Shown here in pieces: positions 35,982 to 48,989 of a stretch of DNA of 64,000 nucleotides. The notes beneath the pieces were generated by a model. The model made no database searches and was not told where the DNA came from. It was given only the letters and a program-made list of their open reading frames with translations. Source of the DNA: Anaeromyces robustus (Eukaryota > Neocallimastigomycota > Neocallimastigomycetes > Neocallimastigales > Neocallimastigaceae); the NCBI GenBank assembly GCA_002104895.1, contig MCFG01000008.1:337978-401977 (forward strand). Reading direction: 5' to 3'. Within the stretch, counting starts at the first letter, position 1, and every line of letters begins with the position of its first letter. The position numbers and the translations under genes were made by a program.

Positions 35982-37146
35982 ATAATATACAAATTGATAC
36001 TATTCTTTATTTTTTTTTTTTTTTTTTATTTTTTATTTTTTTTTTATATTTATACTATTATTATTATTATTTATATAATAATAATATATTCAAAATTTTA
36101 TATAAGCTAATTATTTATATTAATTATTAATACAAATTATAATAATAATAATAATAATAATAATAGAAATAATAATAATAATAATAATAATAATAGAAAT
36201 AATAATAATAATAATAATAATAATAATTGTTAGCTCAATCAATTTATATTTTATGTAATGATTATTTTAATTTTATTAAATAAAAATTAAAAAAAATAAT
36301 TAATTTTAAACAATTATTATTGTATGTAATCTTGTATTAATAAATTTATATTATCTGATCCTTTAGTAATACCTGTTTCTAGAGTTAACGTTAAAAAATA
36401 TATATTATATATATATAACATTTTAAAATTTAAAAATCATAAAAAATATAGAGGGAATATATAAATTATTTAATTATTATTATATGTACATTATTTTATT
36501 AATTATGATATCATGCTTTTAATTTCAACATATTGTAGTTTAATCATTTATTCTTGCATTTTTTCTTGAATAATTTACATCTTCACTTTCATCTTTAGCA
36601 TATAGGCTTTATTACTTTCATTAAAGTTTATTTTTAATTTATCATTTGTAGCCATAATCCTTGTTAAGCATAATCTATTAAATTTATGAATTTAACCTTT
36701 GAAATATGTTATATTTATGATTTATGATTCTCATGTAATAGCACAAAAAAAAAATTCTCACTACTTCATCATTAGCAAAGCCAGCATCAAAATAACTTTA
36801 TTCACCTTTATGATGAATAAATTTATTTTTAGTTGATTTTAGTTATTGCAAAAACATTGAAAGTGTATTATTAAAATAGAATTGATAAATTTTTATATAT
36901 AATTACAAGATATTTTATATTAATAAATTTATTAAAGTATATATCTATAATATATTTATTATAGTAATAATAAAAATCATTTTTATAATAAATATTAACT
37001 CAAAAATAATTTTTGAATATTTTTTTTACTTTGAAATTTGAAATTTCGTTTTAAAATAAAAATACATTAACAGTTATAATAAAAAAAAACTAATAATAGT
37101 AAAAATACCATTAAATAGTATTTTAAGGAACGTGTTAATTGTTTTG
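35982..37146. other. Intergenic with AAT repeats and a decayed coding-like patch
   Basis: AAT runs with single AGAAAT interruptions lie at 36137-36229. From about 36355 to 36860 the sequence is more complex than usual for intergenic DNA. On the minus strand it holds short coherent peptides in several frames, such as LTLETGITKGSDNINLLIQD, ATNDKLKINFNESNKAY and SYFDAGFANDEVV. There is no intact frame and the patch looks like an old broken coding sequence. Its family is unidentified. Confidence 0.45.
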
Positions 37147-38344
37147 ATGTCAAATAATTCATTACCTGGTCATTTTAGAATTCCAATTAGTTCAGGAATT
37201 AAAAATTCATTTCGCAATAATGTTAAAGGTTTAGATGCATATTCAAGACATAAAAAATTTATAAATGACTATTTTTTATACTATAATGGAAGTAATGAGA
37301 AATTTCAGAAAGAACAAAATATTCAAACTGAATACGATATATTAAAAAAAGAATTCAAGTATATTAATTTGTTTTAGAAAAATATATATTTAACATTTTT
37401 TAATAAAAAACATTATTTTAAAATTCATAATTTTAAAATTATTTCATTATATATAGATTTATTAGAACAGAAAAAGATAATGATAATTCAACTTGGGAGA
37501 AAAGAATTGCAAAAAAATATTATGATAAATTATATAAAGAATATTGTTTAGCAAATTTAAAATATTATAAAGAAGGGAAAATAGCATTAAGGTGGAGAAT
37601 TGAAAGAGAACTTATTTCTGGGAAAGGTTTGTTTAATATAATTATTGATTATTATTATTAATTATCATTATTAATATGAAAAATATTATTATTTGTATGT
37701 TACGAATAATAATAATAGGCCAATTTATATGTGGTAATGTTGATTGTTCAGAATCAGAAAATTTACATTCTTGGGAAGTAAATTTTGCTTATAGAGAAGA
37801 TAATGAAAAAAAAAATGCGTTGGTAAAATTAAGACTTTGTCCAAAATGTTCATACAAATTAAATTATAAAAAAATTAAACAACTTAAAAAGCAAGAGAAA
37901 GAAGAAAGAAAAAAATTAAAGCATAAACATTATTCGAGCGATGAAGATATTGATTCAAATAAGCGTAGTAAAAAGAGAAAACATTATGGTTCTTCAGATA
38001 ATGAATATAAACATCATAAAATTGATTATGTTCAACAATTAATTGAAGAGCAAGAAAAAGAAAAGAAAAAAGTAAAATTTGATGATAAACAATCATTAAA
38101 CCAAACAGAAGAATTAGAAAAGAAAGAAGAACAAAAGAAAGAAGGTAAAAGAAATAATATATTATTATTTTTAATTTGTTAATAAATTCTTTATATTAAT
38201 ATTAAAAAAACTTTTTTGTATATAATAGATAATTATAGAATACAAGCTTCAGAAATTTGGAGTAAACCTATACCGAAAGAAGAAGATGAAGAAAAAACCA
38301 AAGAAGAAGAATATGATGAATATTTTGCAGATTTATTTTCATAA
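37147..38344 (+). CDS. FRA10AC1: FRA10AC1 family nuclear protein
   Basis: Four exons join in frame: 37147-37358, 37457-37626, 37719-38144 and 38229-38344; 307 residues, close to the 315 of human FRA10AC1. Diagnostic blocks are WEKRIAKKYYDKLYKEYCLA, LKYYKEGKIALRWRIERE, GKGQFICGNVDCSESE, HSWEVNFAYREDNEKKNALV and LRLCPKCSYKLNYKK. The four Cys of CGNVDC and CPKC are placed to bind a metal ion. The C-terminal third is a Lys/Glu/Ser low-complexity tail with an RSKKRKHYGSS-type basic stretch, as in relatives. The human protein is nuclear and is found with spliceosomes; that role is family knowledge. The ATG at 37147 was chosen over upstream in-frame GTG/TTG codons. The gene is convergent with the Tctex1-domain gene. 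Confidence 0.94.
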
Positions 38345-38519
38345 ATATTATTTTTATTCAATAATAAAGTATATACCCCTTAAATAATTATTATTATTTT
38401 TTAATGTTATTTTATTTATTTGTTATCTTTATATAATTCATTGTAATATAAATATACGATAATATAAAAATATATATGATAATGTAAAATAATTTTTTCT
38501 GAAAATCTATTTATTTACT

Positions 38520-38570
<51 letters not shown>

Positions 38571-38909
38571 TAATTAATTATTATTATTATTATTATTATA
38601 TTATTATTATTATTATTATTATTTAATTGATTATCATTTATTTTATTTTTATTTTTATTTTTATTTTTATTTTTATTTTTTATTTTTTATTTTTATTTTT
38701 ATTTTTTTATTTTTATTTTTATTTAATTTTATTTTTTTTTTTTTATTTTTTTTTATTTTATTTTTTTATTTTGATATATAATTAATATATATATATATTT
38801 ATTTATTTATTATTTACTTATGATTATTAATATCATTATTATCATTATATTTATGTTCATTAAATTAATAGAATAGAATATGATAAATACATTTTACTGA
38901 TGTATTTTT
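38345..38909. repeat. Convergent 3' intergenic with inverted AAT/ATT and ATTTT arrays
   Basis: (AAT)n at 38521-38572 is followed, after TAATTAATTA, by (ATT)n to about 38625. Together they form a long potential hairpin. An ATTTT pentanucleotide array follows at 38638-38771. All of it lies between the stops of FRA10AC1 and the Tctex1-domain gene. Confidence 0.85.
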
Positions 38910-40427
38910 TTATTCATAATAACAACCAAAAACTATCGCAGTTACAAATACATTTCCCTAAGTATATAAAAATTTTATGGATAGAGTAATTTTAATAATA
39001 AAAAAATAATGTATTAATAAAAATAATTAGAAATTAAATAAATGCATATATAAATTAATGAATAAATGAAATATATTTAATTCAGAAAGTTACATGTCTA
39101 TAAGTTGATGAAGCATAGGAATCAGTACTTGTGTCCCATATTGCTCTTGATGATACTCTAACACCTTGTCCAGTATATTCACCAATTGTAACATCTACAA
39201 CGAACTTATATCTATCATATTCAAATTCTTTTTTTATTTTAATATTATAATTTTATATTAATATTTTATTTAAATATATTTAATAGTTATAAACATAAAT
39301 AAATATAATAAATATATATTTATTTTTTACTGTATGGTAATATTAGAAATTTTACTTTTTACTTCTTCTAAAATTTCATTTGCAAGTTCTTTACTCATTT
39401 CTTGTGCTTTTTTTGTTTCATATTGGAAATATATAGTTTCAGGATCTTCATCTTCTTCTTGATGAACAGTAACAAATTTTTTTTGTAATAATTCATCAAG
39501 CATTTTTTTTACTTCATATGAACTAAATCTTAATTTTTTTTAAAAAATAAAAATAATAATGGATAAATTTTTGAAATTTTAATTATAGTATTATTTTAAA
39601 ATATAAAAAATTAATAAATAATATTAATCATAAAAGATAATAGTTATAATAAACATTAGTGTTTTATTTTATATTATTTATTACTTTTTTGTTGGTTTAA
39701 GTTGATATGTATTTTCATATGTAATTCTATCAGTAGGTTCTTGATTTTGATCATGATAAAGATGATTTTTATTTAAAAGCATTGAACTCCCATAAAAGGT
39801 TTTAGATCCTGCTAAATTATTTCTAGAACCTTTTAAATTATTTATTGAACCATAGAGATTTAAATTAGTTTTTGATCTGTATTTATTTAAAACTTCTCTT
39901 GAAGCTCTTTTTTTTGCTAAATTTGATTCACTTCCATTTAATTTAGTTCTACTACCATGTACACTTTTAGATTCTTTTTCATTAAGCTTACTAGTTGAAT
40001 TTTTTACAGATTTTGATTCTTTTTCATCTGATTTTTTTGTACTTTCAATTTTTTCTTCACTATCATTATTAGTGGTTTCCTTGGTTTCTTCTGTTTTTAC
40101 CTCTTCTGTTTTTACTTCTGCTTTTACTTCTTCTGTTTTAGATCCTTCTGATGTAACTTCTTCTGATTTAGTTTCCTCCGTTTTTTTAGAATCATTAGTT
40201 TCATCACTTGCCTCTTTTGTTTCTTCTGTTGTTGTCCCTCCTCCTTCTTCTGTTTTCTTTTCTTCTTCTTTTATTTCTGTTGGTGTTACTTCCTCTGATT
40301 CTTTATTAACAGCTTCTTCTGTTGGTTTTTCAGCAATTTCTTTTGCTTCATCTTTTTTAATTTCTTCTTTTGTTTCTTCAATAACGCCTAATTCTTGTTG
40401 AGTCTCTTCAGTAATTGGTTCACTCAT
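38910..40427 (-). CDS. Tctex1-domain protein (dynein light chain Tctex-type family)
   Basis: Four exons in coding order: 39685-40427, 39356-39528, 39094-39227 and 38910-38957; 365 residues. Residues 1-247 are a highly charged Glu/Lys/Thr tail, then a Ser/Asn/Gly stretch with repeated SxxNLxGS-like units (GSINNLKGSRNNLAGSKTF). The last about 115 residues are a Tctex1 domain: YEVKKMLDELLQKKFV, EFEYDRYKFVV-type core, VTIGEYTGQGVRVSSRAIWD, and a final strand VFVTAIVFGCYYE. The family dimerises in dynein motors, including flagellar ones. The donor of exon 2 is at A|GTAAAA (39355) because that gives the 14-residue spacing seen in TCTEX1D2. The last exon of 48 bases restores the FGCxY end; without it a TGA follows ACTTTC. 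Whether the long-tailed form is axonemal or regulatory is not decided by sequence. Confidence 0.9.
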
Positions 40428-41017
40428 TTTTTATAATTATGATTTTTAAAAAAAGTACTTGATATTTTTGTGATGATAAAAAACTTTTTAATTTTTATTC
40501 TTCTATTATATATATAATATTTTTATATAATTTATTTATAATGTAGTATTACAATATTTTTAATGTAAAAAAATATATATATATAAAATAAAAAACTTTA
40601 TATACCTTTGAAAAAAAAAAAATTAAACAAATTTTCTTAAAGTTCTTGATATTAAAAATTTAAACTCATTCAAAAAATATAAACTTTAATTAATAATAAA
40701 ATATAATATATATAAAAAAATTTTATATATATTATATTTTATTAATATACAAAATGATAAATAATAATATTTTTTTCTACATAGAGTATTACAAGAAAGC
40801 AATAAATACTTATTTATTATTTTTTTTTATATTTTATTATATATTTTTCATGGTTATATATTCATTTATTTGTTTAATCATTTAATAGATTGTATTTATT
40901 AAATTTTATATATATAAAATTAAATATATTTTTATGTAATAACATTATTACTTTATTTAAATATTAAAAAAATTTTATCATTATGTTTTTAATATTTTTT
41001 TTCCTTCATTTATAAAT

Positions 41018-41076
<59 letters not shown>

Positions 41077-41315
41077 TTTTTTAATTTATTTTTTTTTTTT
41101 AATACAATGGGTAAAAATAAGATAATGAATATATTTATTTTTATTATAATATATTTATTATAAATAATGAAATTATTGTAGTTTTTATTATTTAATGTTA
41201 AAATAATTATTAACTATGTCATTATTATAATACATAATAATAAAATTATTGTAGTTTTATTCTTAATTTTAAAATAATTGTTAACTATGTCATCATAATA
41301 TTTAATTATTTAAAT
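40428..41315. other. Intergenic with TTTA array and duplicated 3' segment
   Basis: Between the start of the Tctex1-domain gene and the stop of TRAPPC12 (both minus strand). It contains a TTTA array at 41022-41079 and two diverged copies of a segment of about 60 bases at 41168-41228 and 41241-41299, next to the TRAPPC12 stop. No gene was seen. Confidence 0.65.
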
Positions 41316-43752
41316 CTAATTTAATTTCAAACAAGAGACATTAAGTCCATCTTTAGAATATTTAACAATACGGTCTAAGCAAAGTTTTTTCTTATGTAAG
41401 AAGGTATTACTAGTTAAATCATACATTGTTGAAAGATTAAATATGAATGATTCTTGACTACATGCTAAGGATGGACCGGCTGAAATCATATTTTCCATTG
41501 TTTCAATGGCTTTCTTTAGTTGCCCTTGATATAAATAACATAATGCCAGATTATTAGCTGCAACTAAATGATTTGGATTAAGAGAAAGTACTTCTAATAG
41601 AGATTGCGTAGCCAAATCATATAAATTATCCATAATAGAAATATAAGAACGATTCATTAATATAATTTCATGTAATTGTTTAACATTAATTGTTTTTGCA
41701 TTCAAAGAAATTGGTGTATTTTGTTGGTTATAATTTGAAATCGATTTTTTTAAATCTTTTATTAAATTTTCTACAAGTCTAAAATATTTTTTAGCTTCAT
41801 CATGATTACCTATTTGAATATGAAGACGACCAATTGCTGATAAAATTTCTGGATGTTTTGGATATTTTTTTTGAATTTTTTTTAAAACTTTTATAGCAGA
41901 TGGTATATTTTTCATTTTTATTAATAAACTAGCAATAATTAATTGAAGTTGTATTTCTCTTGATTTCCAAGTTCTTAACCATAAAACATTTATATTATTA
42001 TTATCTTGTACATTATTTCCTATTATATATAATTTTAAAATATAAATATATAATTAATATATTTAAGAACATTTTTTCATTATCTTTTTTAACTTTAAAT
42101 CGTGATTTATATAATGATTTTATTTTATTTTATTTTATTTGTATATATATATATATATTTAATTTGTATATATATATTAAATTTGTATATATATGTATAT
42201 TATATAATAATAATATCTAATTTATTAATTACCTAAATTTCTTTCTAATAAAATGGTTTGCTTCTTAGTTTCATGTAATAATAAATAAATCCCGTTTAAA
42301 GATTGTTTTGTATCATCCAAATGAGAAAGAAGTAAAACTTTTAATATACGAATTTCAAATGAAACAAATGTTCCATATAATCCTGGGAATATATCTGGGT
42401 ATGATTCAAATTGATATTTTGGATCATTTTCAAAATCACCAAGTTTCTGAATTTCTGCTCTTGCAATTTGAATTAATCCTAATTTTGATAAAGCTAAAAT
42501 ATGACAATACCATAATCTCATTAAAGTATCCAATTTTGTTGGAGGAGTTGATAAAATTTGTTTTTTAGTATGAATAGCTAAAGCATGCCATGACTGACTA
42601 GTAATTAAAATACCTGTACCTTCTGGATATTTATCGTTTTCTTCCGCCTTTGGTAAACCTCTATTAAAAATGGTATCTTTTGGGAAATGCTTTTTTAAAT
42701 AATCTAATAATGAGTCAGAATTTGGAATTAAAAAGAAAATATCAGGATCAACCCAATTATCTAATGAAATTTTTGATGATTCCGGTAAAGGAGGTGCTTG
42801 ACAATTCAAAAATGATGGTGGTAATTCTAAAGCATTAAATAATTTCTCCCACGTAATACTTGAAGGCTGAATATCTGGGAAAGGTGTTAACAATGAAGCT
42901 CTATCAGTATCAACAGATATAACTGAATTTACTCCAGGAGAATTAAATTCAATTGAATTAACCGTTTGAAAGGAACTTGTCTTTATAGATAATGGATTTT
43001 CTTTTACATTACTAGTACTTCTTTCCATTATTTGAGAACCATTATCTGATGAATTTGGCATCACATTTGAATTATTACTACTTTTATTATATAAATTATA
43101 ATTAACTTTACTCTCTAACTTAAAGGAATTATCATTAGTTTGATTTATATTATTATTATTTATACTATTATTATTTATATTATTATTATTATTATTATTT
43201 GAATTCATTACATTTAATGGATCATTCATTGTTTTTTGTAATAAATTATTATTATTATTATTATTATATTGATTTATATCAACAGAAGGTAATGATTTAA
43301 ACATTTCGGGATCTGCAAAATTAGCATTAAAATTGGGATTTTGTTGAAATGATATAGAATTCTTTTGTTCTTGTGATTGATTTATATTAGGTATATTATT
43401 CATCTGTAATGGATCATTTATTGGAATTTGATTTGGATTATATGTTTTTTGTTGAGGTTGATTAAAATCTATTAAATTCATTTGATTTTGAATAGTTGGT
43501 GAAAATGTATTTTGATTATTAGGCATTGGTGAATAGAAATTTGGGAAATTTGAAGTAGGCATTTGATTATTCATTGTATTGTTATTCATCATATTTCCAT
43601 TTGTATTATAATTATAGTTACTATAATTATTCATAACATTTGGTACGGTATTAGTGTTATTATTTATTGATTGTTGATTTTGAGCTTGTGACTGATTTGT
43701 TAAAAAATCTGCCCAATTATTATTATTATTATTATTATTTAAATTCATATTA

Positions 43753-43789
<37 letters not shown>

Positions 43790-44234
43790 TATTATTATTA
43801 TTATTATTATTATATAATAATTTATCAAATATATTATCTTGTGCTATATTTGAACTTATTTGGTTAGAAGGAGGAGTTGATGTAACTGAACTATATTGTG
43901 CATTTTGATTATTAAAATGTGACTGATTTGAAATTTGTGTTTGTTGATTAGTATTTAATGTAGATGTAACATTTGGTTTAAAATTTGTATTTAAGGAATT
44001 TGAAAAATTTTGATTTGTGTTTGTATTATCACTAGATATAGAGAATTCGGGCTCTTTTGTTGAATTATTAAATAAATCGGATGCCAGTTGCATATTATTA
44101 TATAAAAGGATATCGGGTACCGGCGATTTCAATTTATTATTTTCATTATTTGTCTGCATTTGATTATTTGCAATTTGACTATCTGAACCCTTTACATTAT
44201 CTCTTTTTATTTGATTAAATAATGGATTATTCAT
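41316..44234 (-). CDS. TRAPPC12: TRAPPC12 (TRAPP complex subunit with TPR repeats)
   Basis: Two exons, 42233-44234 and 41316-42019 in coding order, give 901 residues. TRAPPC12 is a subunit of TRAPP complexes that act as tethers and GEFs in ER-Golgi traffic; in animals it also has a kinetochore role. Residues 1 to about 430 are an Asn/Gln/Pro-rich disordered region. The conserved part starts near ITWEKLFNALELPPSFLNC, then GRL-type segment KYPEGTGILITSQSWHALAI, LDTLMRLWYCHILALSKLG, FPGLYGTFVSFEIRILKVLL, and TPR repeats such as LSAIGRLHIQIGNHDEAKKY and AANNLALCYLYQGQLKKAIE. It ends YSKDGLNVSCLKLN, the family's typical C-terminus. The only intron falls after LLERNLG. Human TRAPPC12 is 735 residues; the extra length here is the N-terminal Asn-rich tail. 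Confidence 0.93.
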
Positions 44235-44812
44235 TTTATATATATATATTTATTGCTTTATTTTTTTTTATTTTTTATTATTGTATTTATCAATTAATTT
44301 TTTATTAAAAACAAGTATATATTATATTATGAATATTAATAATAATAATAAAAAAAAAAAAAAAATTAAAATTCATTTCTTTTTATAAAAGAATTTATTT
44401 TATTTATTATTATTTTTATTTTTATTTACTTTTTAAGAAATATCATATAATTTATATTGAAATATTATTTAAATAATTTTAAAATAATTGTTTTTATTAA
44501 AAAATAATTATATTTTTTAAAAAAGAAATTAATTACAAAAAATTATATATATATAACTTTAATTATAAAATTCTTTTTTTTTTTTTTTTAAATTTTATTT
44601 TTGACTTTTTTTTTATATACATTATAATTAGAAGACTATTAAATATATGTGTATATTAAAATAATAATTTTTTAAAATAGATTATCATTGTTGAAAAGTA
44701 TTAAGAATATATAATTTCTTTTTTATTATTATTTTTAATTATATTTTTTATATCAATACTTTTCATATTACCTTTAGTAAAATATTTTTAAAAATCATAT
44801 TAAATTACCAAA
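44235..44812. other. Divergent intergenic, A/T-rich
   Basis: The 5' region shared by TRAPPC12 (-) and the STB6-like gene (+). Only poly-A, poly-T and ATTT patches are present; no feature is defensible. Confidence 0.6.
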
Positions 44813-45676
44813 ATGAAGATGAAACTATGTATGTTAGAAATTAATTCAGTATATGAATTAATGAAAGAGAATAATTCAATACTAATCAAAGAAAATTCAT
44901 TATATTTAGAAGGGTTTCAATCATATATAATTTTGGATTGGGTTACAGATAGAACAAGGTTTTGTAAAACTATTACAGTATATACGGGAAATCCAGAACA
45001 TAAAGTATATATATATAATAAATAAATATAATATGACCAATATCATTAATATTGAGTATTTGAAAGATAAAAAATGTATTAAAAATTATTTAAATTCTAT
45101 AAAATTTATAGATCCATGTATGTTCAGTTAGTTTCTTATCACCAAATAAAGAAGATTACAATGGTATAATTGAAAGGCTATTTAAACAGTATGAAAAAGA
45201 TAAAGCAAAACCAAAATCTGTATATATTTATTATATCATCAAATTATATAATATTATTATATAAATTATATAAATTAATTTTTTTTAAAAAAAGTTAGAA
45301 AATAATAACATTATAATGGTTACAGATTTAATATCTTTTCCAACTTCATTAACAACTTTACCTTTAACAGACGGAGATTATGAATGTCATAAATTACCAT
45401 GTTAGTGTAATTTTTATATAAAAATTTTTTTTCCACATTCATTAAACATTTTTTTATTTTTTAATATATAAAAAGTATATATTAATATTAATTTAAAGCA
45501 GTTCGGATGTAGTGGAAGAGGCATATTAACATTAAAGGAACCAAGGTAAATTTAATTATTATTATATTTATTATGATAATAAATCATAAAAATATAATAA
45601 TCATATCATTAAAAAATAATAAAAAAAATAAATAGATAAATAGATAGATAGATACTAATAATAACAATACTAATAC

Positions 45677-45707
<31 letters not shown>

Positions 45708-48426
45708 TTTATGTTCATTGAAATATTGTATTAATAATTTACAGTGATTCTCAAAAAAATAAATTTTATCAGCTTTTCGATATTCATACAAGTGTACCAT
45801 TTAATTTTGCAATCTTAGAATTAGGAAAAATTATACAAATGTCACTTTATTTTTTAGGAATGCTTCAGGTTCCAAACTGTGATGATGGTCTAATATGTGA
45901 TGAAACAATTAAAGCTATTCGAAGAGCATATATTTCATTAGGATCAAAAACAGAAGTAAGAATAATTATATTCTAACAAATCTTTTTTTTTTATTTCATT
46001 TATTTTTACTAAATAAATGAATTAAATAATAATATATAAAAAAAATATATTATATGATTCTAGATAGATGAAAATGGATTTAGTCCTATTTTAATTAAAG
46101 ATATTATTAAAGAAGTTGTTGATTTAATATTTAAGCTACATGTTTTGGGATATCAAGTATATATTTTATAATTTTAATTTTAATTACATATAAAAAAATA
46201 TAAGTTAATTATATTAACTATAAGTAATTTAATCAATAAAAAATATTATAAATGAAAAAAATGAAGTCACAAAAAGATCCTTTTCGATTTCCAAATAATT
46301 TTGAAAGACAAATTATTGCATTCAAAGTATATTTATTTAAATTTTACTTATATAATGTAAATTCATAATTCAATTTATTTAAAAGTATATTTTTTTTAAA
46401 GAGAAATAATGGTTTACGAGTAATAGGTGAAAAAAGTTCAGAATTAGATATACTAACAATAAAAAAGATTAATACAACATATACAAACAGTGTAGCATCA
46501 ACAAAACATAAAGTAATATATATATATATATATATATATAAAATACTATATTTATAAAACAAAAAAATTATACATTTTTATATTTAACAACATCAAATAT
46601 TAAATAGTATAAAGGTTTAGAAGAAAAAAATGATATCTCCTTTTATTTTCAACATATAAATGTGGACAGATTAAAATATCTTATTAGTGGTAAAAAGAAA
46701 AATATTAATGAAAATATTAAATCAATGGATAATTTGAAAAATATATTCAATAAGTAAAAATTTTAATTATAAATAACATAAATAAAGATATGAAAGATAT
46801 AAATATTAAATTCTAAAAATTATGTAATATATATAATATAATAGTTCATTAATGAAGTTGAATGATATTAAAAAAAACAATATTATTCAAGCGACTCAAG
46901 ATATGGAAAGACCAGAAAGAAGGTATATAGTAAAAAAGTATAGATAAATTGATTAAAAATAATTTTTCCCGATTAATATATATTTTTATAAAATAATAGA
47001 TTTCTTGATATATTAAATGCAGATTATGATGAAAATGGTAACCGAATAATAATTAACATTAATAAATAAATATTAATAGCAATATTTATATTTAATTACT
47101 AATTATATATATAGATAATGAAGAAATTAATATATTAAATGATGAAAATGAAATAATTGAAAAAGAGAAAGAAAAAGATCAGGAACATGAAAAAGAACAA
47201 GAAAAAGAAAAAGAACAAGAATTAGAAAAAGATAATCAAATTATTGAATATAAAGAAGAAATTCAAGAAAACGATTTTGATTCTCTGTTCAAAATTGCTA
47301 ATTCAAATAATATATTAATTAATTTATATCATTCAAATTCAACAGTAGAAACAAGAACTAGACAAATTTGTGAAAATTTTGATGATTATAGTTTTGATGA
47401 AAACAGTATGCCAAAAAAAATAAAAGAGTATAAAGAATATTTAAAAGATTCAAAATTAATAAATAAAATCAAAGAATATCAAAAATCGAAACATAATCAT
47501 TCATTAAATAATAAACATTTAAGAAAAACAAAATCTTTTTCAGACATTTATGAAATTCGAAGAAATATAGAAAAGTATATCAATTAGAATAATTTTTTAA
47601 TTTTTTATTTATTATCTATTTATATTTATTTATTATTTATTTATTATTTATTTATTTATTTATTTACTTTTTATAATAAAATATAAATTTATTAATAAAT
47701 GTGCCCTATGGTATATATTTATTAATAAAAATATTAGTAAAAACAAAGTAATTGAAATAAGTCTTAAATCATATAATCATATAACACATCTTTTAGATTT
47801 AGAAAATGAATGTAAATTGAAAATGGATAAAATTAAGGTAGATAAATATATATGTATTTATATTATGTATATTTTTACAATATAACTTATTTAGCTTTTA
47901 ATATAATTAATAGCTTTATATTAAAGACTATTCAAATATTATTGAAACATGTTCAAAAGTATATGACAAAAGATATACAGAATCAAAAGTATATAATTTT
48001 TATAGTCTTATGATATATATAATATAAAAAATCTTTAATACTGAATAAAAAGATATTAATATTTCCTAAATATATTATTTTTAATTCTATCGTTACTATA
48101 ATATCTGTTATTACCTTTAACAATAATAATAATAATAATAGAAATTTGAGAATGAATTAAATGGTATTAAAGAAAATCAAAATAAATTATTATCTTCACT
48201 TCAAGATGTAGATATGCTAAATTCAAAACAACAATATGACATATCAAATGTAGATGAAAAATTAAAAGATATGGAAGATTTAATCGAGCAAATTAAAAAT
48301 AGAGTAAATATTAATTTTTTTATAATAATAAATATTTTTATCATGTATAAAAATTAATATTAAAAATTGACATTTTATTAATTATCATAAAATTTTGAAA
48401 AGGTTTCAAAAATAATGGCTTTATAA
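44813..48426 (+). CDS. STB6: STB6/STB2-like fungal protein (Sin3-binding family)
   Basis: Sixteen exons join in frame: 44813-45004, 45112-45219, 45295-45400, 45476-45545, 45745-45955, 46064-46156, 46267-46326, 46402-46512, 46608-46753, 46845-46922, 47000-47037, 47115-47574, 47738-47837, 47914-47988, 48142-48303 and 48403-48426; 677 residues. The N-terminal about 300 residues match the fungal STB6-like domain: LEGFQSYIILDWVTDR, TITVYTGNPEHK, MVTDLISFPTSLTTLPLTDGD, LKQFGCSGRGILTLKEP (GCSGR at 146-150), FYQLFDIHTSVPFNFAILEL and CDDGLICDETIKAIRRAY. Yeast Stb2/Stb6 bind the Sin3 corepressor; function here is inferred. The centre is a Lys/Glu repeat and the last about 100 residues form a coiled coil. 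Exon 4 was placed after TATAAAAAG so that LYININLK precedes GCSGR, matching family spacing. The last exon is 24 bases. Confidence 0.88.
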
Positions 48427-48989
48427 TACAAAAATGTAATATTTATAATTAAAAATGAAATGAAATATAATAAACTAAATTAATGAAAAAACTAAAAAAA
48501 AATAATAATTCATACTTGATACAAAACTTAACTAAAAGCAAATATTTTTTGATACTTGTATAAGATTATATTATTTTTAGAATAATTGTATACAAGATAT
48601 AATCATTATTTTTTATATTTTCATCATAATTCTTATCAACTTTAATATTTTATGAAAGTTTTCATGAAATACTATTTAATAAAGTTTTTTAAATTATTTA
48701 AAATTATCTAGAAACTTTATTTAATAAATAACTTTACTTTTTAATATATTTATAAAAATTTCGACCTTTCATATAATAACTTATTTTTTTTTATAATAAT
48801 ATTAAAATTCTTTATTGCATTTTATTTTTTATTTTCATTATATTATTATAATGAAACAATATTTTGTGTTAATAAATTTATAATTAAAAATAAATAAATA
48901 AAATATAAAATAAAAATATTATAGATATATTATATATATATATATTATTTATATCATATTCATAAAAATTTTTTTATTAATATAAAATA
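48427..48989. other. Intergenic, A/T-rich
   Basis: Between the STB6-like gene and the proline-rich gene, both plus strand. A segment at 48500-48740 is slightly richer in C and G but has no open frame of note and no splice-flanked exon. Confidence 0.55.
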
